Shown piece by piece: positions 40,884-50,136 of a stretch of DNA of 64,000 nucleotides. Positions within the stretch are counted from its first letter, which is position 1; every line of letters begins with the position of its first letter. The stretch is taken from assembly GCF_000425945.1 (NCBI RefSeq), contig NZ_AUEK01000006.1:434001-498000 (forward strand). The letters are read 5' to 3'. This DNA comes from Candidatus Solirubrobacter pratensis. Its GTDB lineage: Bacteria > Actinomycetota > Thermoleophilia > Solirubrobacterales > Solirubrobacteraceae. The notes below the pieces were generated by a model. It did no database searches, had not been told where the DNA came from, and was given only the letters and a program-made list of their open reading frames with translations. The position numbers and the translations under genes were made by a program.

Positions 40884-41636
40884 ATGAACCGGCATCTCGC
40901 CATCGTTCCCGCCTACAACGAGGCCGGCGCTATCGCCGCCACGATCGCCGACGTCCTGGCGCACACCGACTTCGACGTGCTAGTGGTCGACGACGGCTCG
41001 ACGGACGGCACCGCCGCGGCTGCCGCGGCCGCCGGCGCCACGGTGCTGTCGCATCCGTTCAACCTCGGCATCGGGGGAGCGGTCCAGTCCGGGTACCTCT
41101 ACGCCCTCCAGCACGGCTATGACGTCGCGGTCCAGGTCGACGGCGACGGGCAGCACGACGCGCGCCACATCCCTGAGCTGCTCGCGCACCTCGAGGACAC
41201 ACGCGGACTGAACATGGTCACGGGCTCGCGGTTCATCGAGCGCGTCGACGGCGCGTATCGCTCCTCGGCCTCGCGCCGCCTCGGCATCCGCGTGTTCGCG
41301 ACGATCCTCTCGCGCGTGACCGGCCGGCGGATCACCGATCCGACGTCGGGCTTCCGGATGGTCGACCGGCGCGGCATCGAGCTGTTCGCCCGCGACTATC
41401 CGCACGACTACCCCGAGGTCGAGGCGGTTCTGCTGCTGCACTTCCACAAGCTCGACGGCGCGGAGCTGCCGGTTCGCATGCGCGAGCGCCGGAGCGGCAT
41501 CTCGTCCATCAACGCGCAGCGCTCGATCTACTACATGATCAAGGTGCTGCTGGCGATCTTCGTCGGGCTCCTGCGCGCGCGGCCGGCGGTCGAAGCGGGT
41601 GATCGCGCACCGGTGACGGCGGAGTCGACGATCTGA
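40884..41636 (+). CDS. GT2 glycosyltransferase, polyprenyl-phosphate mannose synthase-like
   Basis: This 250-residue GT-A protein has AIVPAYNEAGAIAATIADVL, VLVVDDGSTDGTAAAAAAAG, and the metal motif VAVQVDGDGQHDARHIPELL. ITDPTSGFRMVDRRGIELF follows, as in dolichyl-phosphate mannosyltransferases. It ends with an amphipathic or membrane-binding helix (IKVLLAIFVGLL). It overlaps the DUF2304 gene (TGATG), a common pairing in surface glycan loci, and probably makes a polyprenyl-phosphate sugar. Confidence 0.9.
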   Translation: MNRHLAIVPAYNEAGAIAATIADVLAHTDFDVLVVDDGSTDGTAAAAAAAGATVLSHPFNLGIGGAVQSGYLYALQHGYDVAVQVDGDGQHDARHIPELLAHLEDTRGLNMVTGSRFIERVDGAYRSSASRRLGIRVFATILSRVTGRRITDPTSGFRMVDRRGIELFARDYPHDYPEVEAVLLLHFHKLDGAELPVRMRERRSGISSINAQRSIYYMIKVLLAIFVGLLRARPAVEAGDRAPVTAESTI

Positions 41637-42055
41637 TGGAGACGCGGATCCAGATCGTCGCGATCCTGGTCACGGCCGGGTTGTTCGTCACCGTCTTCGA
41701 GCTGGTGCGCCGCCGCGCGCTGATGGAGCGCTACGCCCTCCTGTGGCTGTTCGCGTCGGCACTCCTGCTCGGGCTCGCGGTCTGGCGCAACCTGCTGGAG
41801 AGGATCGCGTCGGCGGTCGGAATCTTCTACGCGCCGTCCGCGCTGTTCGTGATCGCGTTCGGCTTCGTGCTGGTCATGCTGCTGCACTTCTCGCTCTCGA
41901 CGTCGCGGCTCGCTGAGCAGAACAAGGTGCTCGCCCAGCGGCTCGGCCTGCTGCAGCAGCGGGTCGAGGAGCTGCTCGCCGCGAACGAGGAGCCCGGCGT
42001 GGACCCGCGCGAGGAGAAGGACGCCCCCGAGCGGGCGAAGATTGCGGCACCCTGA
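41636..42055 (+). CDS. DUF2304 membrane protein
   Basis: This 139-residue protein has three hydrophobic segments and RRRALMERYALLWLFASALL, the central part of DUF2304. A charged coiled-coil tail (LAQRLGLLQQRVEELLAAN) follows. Members are small partners of polyprenyl-phosphate glycosyltransferases; here it overlaps the upstream GT2 (TGATG). It may anchor or regulate that enzyme, or help move the lipid-linked sugar. The exact role is unknown. Confidence 0.8.
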   Translation: METRIQIVAILVTAGLFVTVFELVRRRALMERYALLWLFASALLLGLAVWRNLLERIASAVGIFYAPSALFVIAFGFVLVMLLHFSLSTSRLAEQNKVLAQRLGLLQQRVEELLAANEEPGVDPREEKDAPERAKIAAP

Positions 42056-42056
42056 G

Positions 42057-43121
42057 ATGGCGTCGGCCGCGCTCGCGATCGTCATCGTGACCTATGACAG
42101 CGCGGGGCACATCGGTGCGACGCTCGATGCCCTGCGCCCGCAGCTTGAGCCGGGCGACGAGCTGTGCGTCGTGGACTGCGCGTCGCCGGCGGGACCGCCG
42201 ACGGCCGAGGTCGCGCGCCATGCACCCACCGCCCGGCTGATCGCGCTGGCCGAGAACGCGGGCTTCGCGGGCGGCGCGAACGTCGGCGCGGCAACGACGA
42301 CCGCGCCGCTGATCCTGCTGCTGAACCCGGACTGCGTCGCGCAGCCGGGGGCCCTCGCGGCGCTGCGCGCGTCCGCCGAGGCGCAGCCGCGCTGGGGCTG
42401 CTGGCAGGCGCTCGTGACGCTCCCCGGAGGCGGCGAGATCAATACCTCCGGCGGCATCACCCACTGGCTCGGCTTCGGCTGGACAGGCGAGTACGGCGCC
42501 GCCGTCCCCCCGGCGGGCGCGGCGCTTCGCGAGGTGTCGTTCGCGTCCGGCGCCGCGTGCGTCGTGCGGCGCGAGGCGTGGGACGCCGTCGGCGGCTTCG
42601 ACCCGGACTACTTCATGTACGCCGAGGACGTGGACCTGTCGTTCCGGCTGCGGCTGGCCGGGTGGGGCGTCGGCGTGGTCCTGGACGCGCGCGTCGAGCA
42701 CGACTACGGGTTCACCAAGGGCGATTACAAGTGGTTCCTGCTCGAGCGCAATCGCTGGTGGACCGTCCTTGCGACGTATCCCTCGGCGCTGCTGTGGCCG
42801 CTCCTCCCGGCGCTCCTGGGAACCGAGCTGGTGGTGCTCGTCGTGGCGGCGCGCAGCGGCTGGCTGCCGGCGAAGCTTCGCGCGCAGGCCGCGGTGCTCC
42901 GGAGCCTGCCGCGCGCGCTCGCGCGCCGGCGCCGTGTCCAGGCGACCCGCCGCATACCGGCGAGTGCGTTCGCCGGGTACCTGAGCGCCCGCCTCGACTC
43001 GCCGTTCCTCGACGCAGCGGCGGCTGGACGCCTTCCGCAGACGTTGCAGGCCGCCTATTGGCGTGTCGTCGTGCGCTGGGCGGAGCGGTCGCCTAATAGC
43101 CTGGCTCGCCGATCCGCATGA
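42057..43121 (+). CDS. GT2 glycosyltransferase, rhamnosyl/galactofuranosyl type
   Basis: This 354-residue protein has AIVIVTYDSAGHIGATLDAL, ENAGFAGGANVGAATTTAPL, and the metal-site segment ILLLNPDCVAQPGA. The acceptor motif is YFMYAEDVDLSFRLRLAGWG. One or two C-terminal hydrophobic segments (about 235-270) suggest membrane association. This is the usual form of rhamnosyltransferases of O-antigen and capsule loci. I use the ATG at 42057; a TTG at 42042 would overlap the DUF2304 gene. Its stop overlaps the DUF2142 gene (ATGA). Confidence 0.88.
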   Translation: MASAALAIVIVTYDSAGHIGATLDALRPQLEPGDELCVVDCASPAGPPTAEVARHAPTARLIALAENAGFAGGANVGAATTTAPLILLLNPDCVAQPGALAALRASAEAQPRWGCWQALVTLPGGGEINTSGGITHWLGFGWTGEYGAAVPPAGAALREVSFASGAACVVRREAWDAVGGFDPDYFMYAEDVDLSFRLRLAGWGVGVVLDARVEHDYGFTKGDYKWFLLERNRWWTVLATYPSALLWPLLPALLGTELVVLVVAARSGWLPAKLRAQAAVLRSLPRALARRRRVQATRRIPASAFAGYLSARLDSPFLDAAAAGRLPQTLQAAYWRVVVRWAERSPNSLARRSA

Positions 43122-44632
43122 CCGCATCACCGACCGGAACCACGGTCGGCCGGCCGGCGTCCGCGCCTTCGGCGACCGCTACGAGCCGGCGACCACGTCT
43201 GACGCCGCTCGCCGCCGTGATGATCGCCGCGCTGCTGCTGGGCCTGACGTGGGTGTTGGTCACCCCGGCCTTCCAGGCGCCCGACGAGAACGCCCACTTC
43301 GGGTACGTGCAGTCGCTCGTCGAGAGCGGCGACCTGCCGGGCGACGTCGCCAAGCCGCCGTACTCGAGCGAGCAGGAGGCCGCGATGACGGTCTCGAACT
43401 CGAACCAGACCGCCGCCGTCCTGGCCACGAAGATGGAATGGAGCCGGCGGACCTGGGAGCGGTGGCTCGACCGCGGCGACCCGTCGTTCGGGCACGCCGG
43501 GCGCGCCGATACCGGCGGACCGAACCCGGCGGCGTTCAACCCTCCGCTCTACTACGTCTACGACAGCCTCGCCTACCGCGCCACGTCGAGCGGCAACCTG
43601 TTCTCCCGGCTGACGGCGATGCGCATGCTCTCCGTGCTGTGGCTGCTCGTCACCGTCGCGGCGGCGTGGCTGCTGGCGGGCGAGATCTTCAACCGGGACA
43701 AGCTGCTCGGGCTCGCCGCGGCGGGACTCGCCGCGTTCGCGCCGATGGTCTCGTTCGTATCTGCGTCGGTCTCGCCGGACGCGATGCTGCTCGCGACGTG
43801 GACCGTCGCGCTGTGGCTCGGGGTGCGGATCCTGCGGCGCGGGATCACGGCGGCCAACGCGGCCGTGTTCTTCGCCGTGGTGGGCGCGGCCACGATCGTG
43901 AAGGCGACCAGCTTCGCGCTGCTGCCCGGTGCGCTGCTGGTGCTCGCCATCGGCCTCCACCGCCGCCGGCCTCTCCCGCTCCAGCGTGCGGCGCGCCTGG
44001 CCGGAGCCGCCGCCGGCGCGCTCGTCGTCACCGCCGGCGCGTGGTTCGCCGTCGCGCACGCGCTCTCACGCCCTGCGGCGGCGCAGGTCAGCAGCGCGTC
44101 GACGACGGCCGGCACGAGCATCCGCGAGCTGTTCTCGTACGTGTGGCAGTACTACCTGCCGCGGATCCCGGGCCAGAACGACTTCCCGACGGCGGCGCAC
44201 ACGCTGCCCGCCTACGACATCTGGTTCAAGGGCGTCTGGGCCTCGTTCGGCTGGACCGAGGTGGTCTTCCGCAACCGCGTCTACATCGTGCTGCTCGCGT
44301 TGACGCTCGTCGTGATCGTCGCCGCGTCGTCGGAGCTGTGGCGGACCCGCACGACCGCCGACCGGGCAATCGGCGCGTTCCTCGCGCTCGTGACGCTGTC
44401 GCTGCTCGCCGGCCTGCACTGGAGCGACTACCGCATCATCAAGGGCGGCGGGTCGTTCAACCAGGGGCGTTACCTGCTGCCGCTGATCGGGGTCGCCGGG
44501 CTCGTGCTCGCGCTCGCCGTCCGGAGGCTCGCTCCGGCACGGCGGCCGCTCGCCGTGGCGGGCGTCTTCGGCGGTCTGATGCTGCTCCAGGTGCTCTCGA
44601 TCGCGCTGATGGTCCAGAGATACTATGCGTAG
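43118..44632 (+). CDS. DUF2142 multi-pass membrane protein
   Basis: This 504-residue protein has about 11 hydrophobic segments. Its first outer loop reads TPAFQAPDENAHFGYVQSLV, with the acidic PDENAH signature of DUF2142. FNPPLYYVYDSLAYR and NQGRYLLPLIGVAGL are further conserved parts. The family resembles GT-C glycosyltransferases and is found in polysaccharide loci, but a reaction has not been established to my knowledge. It overlaps the genes on both sides (ATGA and 8 bases), so it works with the GT2 before it and the 226-residue protein after it. Confidence 0.85.
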   Translation: MTASPTGTTVGRPASAPSATATSRRPRLTPLAAVMIAALLLGLTWVLVTPAFQAPDENAHFGYVQSLVESGDLPGDVAKPPYSSEQEAAMTVSNSNQTAAVLATKMEWSRRTWERWLDRGDPSFGHAGRADTGGPNPAAFNPPLYYVYDSLAYRATSSGNLFSRLTAMRMLSVLWLLVTVAAAWLLAGEIFNRDKLLGLAAAGLAAFAPMVSFVSASVSPDAMLLATWTVALWLGVRILRRGITAANAAVFFAVVGAATIVKATSFALLPGALLVLAIGLHRRRPLPLQRAARLAGAAAGALVVTAGAWFAVAHALSRPAAAQVSSASTTAGTSIRELFSYVWQYYLPRIPGQNDFPTAAHTLPAYDIWFKGVWASFGWTEVVFRNRVYIVLLALTLVVIVAASSELWRTRTTADRAIGAFLALVTLSLLAGLHWSDYRIIKGGGSFNQGRYLLPLIGVAGLVLALAVRRLAPARRPLAVAGVFGGLMLLQVLSIALMVQRYYA

Positions 44633-45305
44633 GCCGATCGCAGTCCTGGTGGGAATCTGCGCAGCGGCGGCGCTCGTGCTCGTCGTGCTGGCGGCGACCA
44701 CGAACGAGCGGCGCGCGTTCACGCTCGGCGTGGTACCGGCCGGCCCGGTCATGAGCCTCGCCCCGACCGGCGAGGTCTGCCAGGCGCCGGTCGCGCTCCC
44801 CGACGGCGAGTCGGACTTCGACCGCGTCGCGTTCGTCGTCGGAACCGTCGGCGGCCGCCCGGGACCGCAGCTCGACGTCACACTCGCCACCACCGGCGGC
44901 ACGCCCGTCGCGCACGGCCGCGTGCCCGGCAGGTATGCGTTCTCCACCCGCCCGATCCCGGAGGCGGTGTCGGTGGGTCACGTGACGTCGCGCGAGCCGT
45001 TGCGTGTATGCCTGCGCAACGCCGGCAGCTCGACGGTCGCCATCTTCGGCAACGGCGACCTCGCCTCGCGCACGTCGACCGCCGCGCTCAACGGCAAGCC
45101 GCTCGGCATCGACGTCGCTCTCAGCTTCGAGCACGCGAAGCCGCGCTCGGCGCTGTCGATCCTCCCGGCGCTGTTCGACCGCGCGGCGCTGTGGCGCGCC
45201 GGCTGGATCGGCGGGTGGACGTACTGGCTGCTCGGCGCCGTCGTCCTGCTCGCGGTGCCGGCCCTGATGGTCGTCGCGCTGCGCGGCGCGCTCGACGATC
45301 ACTAG
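44625..45305 (+). CDS. Membrane-anchored protein of unknown function, partner of DUF2142
   Basis: I do not recognise a family. This 226-residue protein has one hydrophobic segment at each end (about 5-24 and 196-220) and a beta-rich outer domain between them. Two cysteines (in GEVCQAPVALP and LRVCLRNAGSS) could form a disulfide. The domain may bind sugar or stabilise the DUF2142 protein, whose gene it overlaps by 8 bases. The GT4 gene starts at the base after its stop, so all belong to one operon. Confidence 0.7.
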   Translation: MRRPIAVLVGICAAAALVLVVLAATTNERRAFTLGVVPAGPVMSLAPTGEVCQAPVALPDGESDFDRVAFVVGTVGGRPGPQLDVTLATTGGTPVAHGRVPGRYAFSTRPIPEAVSVGHVTSREPLRVCLRNAGSSTVAIFGNGDLASRTSTAALNGKPLGIDVALSFEHAKPRSALSILPALFDRAALWRAGWIGGWTYWLLGAVVLLAVPALMVVALRGALDDH

Positions 45306-46400
45306 ATGCATCTCGGCCTCGACCTGCTGTTCCTCGTGCCCGCCGAGACCGGCGGACGCGAGGCCTACTCGCGCGAGCTCCTGGCGGCGCTACGGGCGGC
45401 GGAGCCGGGGCTGCGCGTGACGACCTTCCTCAACCGTGAGACCGCGCAAGCCCCGGGCTGGTGGTCCGACGCAGCCGACCGCGCGGTCGTGCTGCCGCGC
45501 GTGTGGGCGCGCAGGCCCGCCGGGTGGGCGCTCGGCGAGGCCGTCTCGCTCGGACGCGCGGCCGCTGCCGCGCGCGTGGAGGTGCTGCACTCGCCGGCGA
45601 ACTTCGGCACGGCGTGGGGCCCCTTCGCGCGCGTAGTCACGCTGCACGACCTGATGTACCGCGGGAGCCCGGGCCTCGTGACGCGCGCGACGCGCCTCGG
45701 TACGGACGCCGTCCTCGTGCCCGCCGCCCGCCGCGCGCACCGGCTGATCACGGCCACCGAGGTCTCGCGCGCGGAGATCGCCGACGGCCTCGGCATCGCG
45801 CCCACGCGAATCTCTGTCGTGCGGCACGGGGTCCACCCGCCGCCGGAGCGCACCGCGCGTCCCGTCGACACCGGCGGCCGGCGGCTCGTCCTCGCCGTCG
45901 GCACGAACGTCCCGCACAAGAACCACGAGGCGCTCCTCGCCGGGCTCGCACGCCGCGAGCAGCGCCCGCTGCTGGCGATCGCCGGGCACGGGACCGAGGC
46001 GCTGGCGCCGCGCGCCGCCGAGCTCGGCGTGAGCGACGACGTGAGGCTCTACGGCGCGGTGGACGCCGACACGCTCGAGGACCTCTACGCCGCCGCGGAC
46101 ACGTTCATCACCGCGACGCGGCACGAGGGGTTCGGACTGCCGGTGATCGAGGCGATGAGCCGCGGCGTGCCGGTAGCCGCATCCGACATCCCCGTCCTGC
46201 GCGAGGTCGCCGGCGAGCTCGCGACCTGGTTCGACCCCCACGATCCGGACGCGGTCGCCGCCGCGCTCGGACCACTGCCCGACCGCGCCGCCGCCGGGCG
46301 CGCGCGCGCAGCGCGCTACACGTGGCCGGCGACCGCCGAGGCGACGCTCGAGGTATACGCGCAGGCGCTGGCGGCAAAGGCGAGCGGGCTCACCACGTGA
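45306..46400 (+). CDS. GT4 glycosyltransferase
   Basis: This 364-residue GT-B enzyme has an N-terminal FLVPAETGGREAYSRELLAA (donor/acceptor glycine loop). LHSPANFGTAWGPFARVVTL and LHDLMYRGSPGLVT follow, and the C-terminal nucleotide-sugar site is ATRHEGFGLPVIEAMSRGVP. It probably adds a hexose with a retaining mechanism. The ATG follows the upstream TAG directly. The 3' end overlaps the convergent methyltransferase-like gene by 11 bases. Confidence 0.9.
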   Translation: MHLGLDLLFLVPAETGGREAYSRELLAALRAAEPGLRVTTFLNRETAQAPGWWSDAADRAVVLPRVWARRPAGWALGEAVSLGRAAAAARVEVLHSPANFGTAWGPFARVVTLHDLMYRGSPGLVTRATRLGTDAVLVPAARRAHRLITATEVSRAEIADGLGIAPTRISVVRHGVHPPPERTARPVDTGGRRLVLAVGTNVPHKNHEALLAGLARREQRPLLAIAGHGTEALAPRAAELGVSDDVRLYGAVDADTLEDLYAAADTFITATRHEGFGLPVIEAMSRGVPVAASDIPVLREVAGELATWFDPHDPDAVAAALGPLPDRAAAGRARAARYTWPATAEATLEVYAQALAAKASGLTT

Positions 46401-47220
46401 GCTCGTACGTGTCGCCGCGGTTCGGATGGCGCTCCGCGAAGAAGAGACTCGCCTCCTCTGGCGACAGCCTCTGCATCGGCTCCAACTCGGCGTTCCACGG
46501 CAGCCGCTCGAGCCGGTCCGCACGACCGAGGTAGCCGCGCTGGTAGGCCTCCTCCGGCGTCAGCGCGGCACCGCCCGCGCGCTCCGCCGGGACGAGGAAC
46601 GCGTTGTTGTAGAACAGGTCGACGATCGCGTAGCCGTGCTGGTGGGCGAGCTCGCCGAGCGCCCCGATACTGAACCCGTGCAGGTGGTCGCCTGCGTAGC
46701 TCCACTTCGGATCCCACTTCACGCGAAACCGCAGCGGCGGCGGGAAGCTCTCGTTGATCTCCACGCAGATGAGGGTGGGCCGGAAGTCGGCCAGCAATGC
46801 GTCGAGGACGAAGTAGTCATACCCATCGATGTCGAGATCGAGGAAGCCGAACTCAGTCGGGATGCCGTAGGCGCGCAGTAGCGGTACGACGTTCACCGGC
46901 GTGACGCCACAGCGCGCCAGGCCGACACCCTCGCTGGACGCCAGCACGCGCGAGAGGAATGCAAAACGGCGCGGCTCCGCCTCCACCGCCAATCCTTGCC
47001 AGCCGGCGCGGAACAGCCCGAGCGTGTTCGAGCCTTCCACGCCGTCGCCGGCCCCGAAGTCGACGCAGAACCGCTCCGCCGGCGGGTGCGCGACGAGCAG
47101 ACGCGCGATGACCTCCTCCTCGCCGAAGTGCGAGAAGCGCACCTCACGCCCGAGGCGAGCGAGGAGGAGCTTGCGCGTCGACAACGCGGCACGGCGGAGG
47201 TCAGATGAGATGGACGGCAT
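46390..47220 (-). CDS. FkbM-like methyltransferase family protein
   Basis: This 276-residue protein has FCVDFGAGDGVEGSNTLGLF as a likely SAM-binding motif. GLAVEAEPRRFAFL, then FLDLDIDGYDYFVLDALLAD and LICVEINESF follow, in FkbM-like order. The C-terminal 80 residues are of unknown type. It is probably a sugar methyltransferase, although it is divergent from canonical FkbM. The ATG lies 9 bases after a minus-strand TAGGCT hexamer. Its end overlaps the upstream GT4 on the other strand. Confidence 0.7.
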   Translation of the reverse strand: MPSISSDLRRAALSTRKLLLARLGREVRFSHFGEEEVIARLLVAHPPAERFCVDFGAGDGVEGSNTLGLFRAGWQGLAVEAEPRRFAFLSRVLASSEGVGLARCGVTPVNVVPLLRAYGIPTEFGFLDLDIDGYDYFVLDALLADFRPTLICVEINESFPPPLRFRVKWDPKWSYAGDHLHGFSIGALGELAHQHGYAIVDLFYNNAFLVPAERAGGAALTPEEAYQRGYLGRADRLERLPWNAELEPMQRLSPEEASLFFAERHPNRGDTYELTW

Positions 47221-47229
47221 CGGCTCATG

Positions 47230-47250
47230 AGCCTAGCCACCCGCTAGCCT
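47230..47250. promoter_or_regulatory. Paired divergent -10 elements in a 39-base gap
   Basis: TAGGCT on the minus strand (47235-47230) lies 9 bases before the ATG at 47220. TAGCCT on the plus strand (47245-47250) lies 9 bases before the ATG at 47260. Both are placed for leaderless transcription, and the gap is too small for two leadered messages. Confidence 0.55.
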
Positions 47251-47259
47251 GCGCCGCCG

Positions 47260-48438
47260 ATGTCCGAGAACCCGAAACGCGTGCTGCTCGTGCGCGGGCA
47301 TCATCCCACCGTCTGGGGTCTGCGCGCCTACGAGCGGCTGCCCGAGCGGTTCGACGTCCGGCTCGTCACCACGGACCGCCTGCGCTTCGACATCACCGGC
47401 CTCGACCTTACGACCGTCAAGCTGCCGACGCTACGCGACCGGCTGCCGCGTGGCGTCCTCGGCGACTACGCGTCGCTGGCGCTGCGGGATCGCTTCCGCG
47501 GCGGCGACGACGTCTTCGGCTCGACCGACCTCGTGCACGCTGAGGAGCTGTCGCTGTGGTTCAGCGCCGACGTCGCGCGGCTGAAGCGCCGCCACGGCTT
47601 CCGGCTCGCGGTCACGGTGTGGGAGACGATCCCTCTGCTGGAGGCGTACCGCAGCCCGCATGCCCGTGCCTGGCGCCGCGAGACCCTCGCCGAAGCTGAT
47701 CTGTTCATCGCTTCGACCGATCGCGCCCGCCACGGCTTGTTGCTGGAGGGAGTGCCGGACGACCACATCGTGGTCTCCTACCCGGGCGTTGACGTGCACC
47801 GCTTCGCGGCCGCGACCGCCGGGGCGCCGCACGACGGCCACGTCATCCTCTCGCCTGGGCGGCTCGAGTGGGAGAAGGGGCACCAGGACGTGCTGCGCGC
47901 GGTTGCGCTGCTTCGGAAGGGTCACGTCCCGCTCCCTGCCGACGTCGCGCGTGGGCTTCGCGTACGGCTTGTCGGCAGCGGGCCGGAAGCCGACCGCCTG
48001 CGCCGCTACGCGTCCGAGCTCGGCATCGCCGACGCCGTCGAGTTCCGCTCAGTGCCATACGAGGAGATGCCCGGGCTCTACGCCGAGGCGTCGTGCATGG
48101 TGCTGGCCAGCCTGCCGCGGAGCGGCTGCGCGCTGCACCCTGGCGACATTCCGCGGTGCTTCTGGGAGGAGCAGTTCGGCCTCGTGCTCGCCGAGGCGAT
48201 GGCAGCCGGGCTGCCGCTGCTCGTCAGCGCTTCGGGCGCGATCCCGGAGGTGACTGGCCCCGAGGCCACGTTCTTCACGCCGGGCGACTGGATCGGACTC
48301 GCACAGGCGCTCGCTTCCGGGCCGCTGTCGGAGTCGCCCGGGGCGCGCCGGACGTATGACGCCGCACGGGTCGATCGTTATTCGATCGAGCGGTCGACCG
48401 AACGCATCGCCGCCGCGTACGACCGCGTGCTCACTTGA
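47260..48438 (+). CDS. GT4 glycosyltransferase
   Basis: This 392-residue GT-B enzyme has VLLVRGHHPTVWGLRAYERL at the start. FIASTDRARHGLLLEGVPDD and VILSPGRLEWEKGHQDVL follow, and the C-terminal donor site is EEQFGLVLAEAMAAGLPLLV. The insert VLASLPRSGCALHPGDIPRC is unusual. It ends by overlapping the convergent methyltransferase by 8 bases. It probably adds one sugar to the surface glycan; donor and linkage are unknown. Confidence 0.88.
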   Translation: MSENPKRVLLVRGHHPTVWGLRAYERLPERFDVRLVTTDRLRFDITGLDLTTVKLPTLRDRLPRGVLGDYASLALRDRFRGGDDVFGSTDLVHAEELSLWFSADVARLKRRHGFRLAVTVWETIPLLEAYRSPHARAWRRETLAEADLFIASTDRARHGLLLEGVPDDHIVVSYPGVDVHRFAAATAGAPHDGHVILSPGRLEWEKGHQDVLRAVALLRKGHVPLPADVARGLRVRLVGSGPEADRLRRYASELGIADAVEFRSVPYEEMPGLYAEASCMVLASLPRSGCALHPGDIPRCFWEEQFGLVLAEAMAAGLPLLVSASGAIPEVTGPEATFFTPGDWIGLAQALASGPLSESPGARRTYDAARVDRYSIERSTERIAAAYDRVLT

Positions 48439-49042
48439 GCACCTCGAGCTCAGCGCGGATGTTCATGGCCGGGAAGCGGAACGCGAACAGCGACTCGTAG
48501 GGTCCCTGGAAGCGGTTCGCGAGCGCCGCCACGCCGATCCAGCGCAGAGGGTCCCAGAAGTCCAGCCGCAGGTCGACCACGCGCAGGCCCACGGCGAGGT
48601 AGTGACTGAACAGCGACTTCTCGAACGTGCGGATCGCCAGCGCCGAGAAGATGTGCTCGTGCGTCACGTCGCCATAGGCGAGCACCGAGGAGAAGTGGGG
48701 CGTGCGCAGGTGGATGCGCGCGCCTGGCGCCGCAACGCGGTGTAGCTCGGCGATGAAGCGCAGCGGCTCCCGCACGTGCTCGATCACGTCCTGACAGAGG
48801 ATCTGAGAGAACGCGCCGTCCTCGAACGGATACGGGTACTCGTTCAGATCGGCGACGACGTCGGCCTGCGTGTCGGCGGAAATGTCCAGGCCGACGGCCC
48901 CTGGGTACTTCGCGTTCCCGCACCCGACATCCAGGATCGGGCCAGGACCCGACGGCGTCAGGCGGTAGTGCTCGGGCTTGCGCAGCAGGCGCCGGCGAAG
49001 CTGCGCGGCGAGGGAGTTCGGCTTGGGGATCACGGCGCTCAT
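48431..49042 (-). CDS. SAM-dependent methyltransferase, type 11
   Basis: This 203-residue protein has ILDVGCGNAKYPGAVGLDIS as motif I with the acidic ribose-binding residue. YPFEDGAFSQILCQDVIEHV and RVAAPGARIHLRTPHFSSVL follow. It ends its domain early, as do glycan-locus methyltransferases. The ATG at 49042 overlaps the GT4 stop (ATGA), so a longer upstream reading is wrong. It is the last gene of the minus-strand flippase-GT4-methyltransferase unit and probably methylates the repeat unit of the flippase substrate. Confidence 0.85.
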   Translation of the reverse strand: MSAVIPKPNSLAAQLRRRLLRKPEHYRLTPSGPGPILDVGCGNAKYPGAVGLDISADTQADVVADLNEYPYPFEDGAFSQILCQDVIEHVREPLRFIAELHRVAAPGARIHLRTPHFSSVLAYGDVTHEHIFSALAIRTFEKSLFSHYLAVGLRVVDLRLDFWDPLRWIGVAALANRFQGPYESLFAFRFPAMNIRAELEVLK

Positions 49043-50136
49043 TCTGCCCGGGCCACCGCGCGATAGACGTCGAGGGTCTCGCGCGCACAGCGCTCCCAGC
49101 TGAACTCCGCGCTGCGCGCCAAGCCCGCCTCGGTCAGCCGCCGTGAGAGCTCTGGGGACTCGAGTATGCGGGCCAGCGCGTCCTCCAGGCCCTCGGAGTC
49201 TCGCGGGTCGGCGATCAGCAACGCCGCGTTTCCGGCCACCTCGGCGAGCGACGTGTTGTCGCTGGTGACCACCGGCGTCCCGCAGGACATCGCTTCCAGG
49301 ACGGGAAGGCCGAAGCCCTCGCCCAGCGACGGAAAGGCGAAGCACGCCGCGCCGGCGTAGAGCGACACCAGCTCGTCGTCGGTGACGAACCCGAGCACGC
49401 GGACGCGATCGCCGACGGCGCTCAACGTCCGCTCGAGCTCAACGCTGCGCCATCCCCGGCCGCCGGCCAGCACGAGCTCGCAATCGTTCACCCGCGCGGC
49501 GAGGCGCTCGAACGCCGCGAGCAGGGTCGCGAGGTTCTTGCGCGGCTCGCGCGTGGCGACGGCGAGCACGTAGCGTTCCCGCACGCCGAACCGCTCGCGC
49601 AGCCAGCCGCGGTCGACGTCGCGCGGCGCAAAGCGGGGATCGGCCGCGAGCCACGCGACGCGCACGCGCCCCGGGTCGACCCCCAGCCGGTCGATCACCT
49701 CCGCGCGAGTGTGGTGGGAGTCGGCCAGGACGCATGACGCGCGACGGATCGCCGGCAGGCTGAGACGGTGATACGCGCGGACCGGCACCGTGAACAGCTC
49801 CGGCATCTCCATCCACAGCAGGTCGTGGACCGTGATCACCGCCGGGACGCCCGGCGCGTACAGCGGCACCGGCGCGGGACAGTGGACGACCTGGGCGCCG
49901 GCTTGGCGCGCCGCTCGCCCGAGTCCGACCGGGTAGTACGCCGCGTCGCGGCGCGTGATCTCCACCAGCTTCGGCAGCCGGCCCCGGCCGCCGATGCCCG
50001 GCGCACTGAACCCCGTCAGCGCCAACCCGTCGGTCTCCCGCAGGCGAAGGAGCAACTCCGTCGCGTAGCGCCCGACACCCGTCCGGTTGATGCGCTCCTG
50101 GGTGACGTCGAAGGCGACGTGCAACTCGGAGCTCAC
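49039..50136 (-). CDS. GT4 glycosyltransferase
   Basis: This 365-residue GT-B enzyme has FDVTQERINRTGVGRYATEL, VVHCPAPVPLYAPGVPAVIT and VHDLLWMEMPEL. YVLAVATREPRKNLATLLAA and FPSLGEGFGLPVLEAMSCGT complete it, a typical mannosyltransferase-like GT4. The GTG at 50136 overlaps the flippase stop (GTGA), so the two genes share a transcript. It probably builds the lipid-linked unit moved by that flippase. Confidence 0.9.
   Translation of the reverse strand: MSSELHVAFDVTQERINRTGVGRYATELLLRLRETDGLALTGFSAPGIGGRGRLPKLVEITRRDAAYYPVGLGRAARQAGAQVVHCPAPVPLYAPGVPAVITVHDLLWMEMPELFTVPVRAYHRLSLPAIRRASCVLADSHHTRAEVIDRLGVDPGRVRVAWLAADPRFAPRDVDRGWLRERFGVRERYVLAVATREPRKNLATLLAAFERLAARVNDCELVLAGGRGWRSVELERTLSAVGDRVRVLGFVTDDELVSLYAGAACFAFPSLGEGFGLPVLEAMSCGTPVVTSDNTSLAEVAGNAALLIADPRDSEGLEDALARILESPELSRRLTEAGLARSAEFSWERCARETLDVYRAVARAE

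Noticed and set aside
49043-49345. N-terminal extension of the methyltransferase at 48431
   Set aside because: It would overlap the GT4 gene deeply; the ATG at 49042 with an ATGA overlap fits better.
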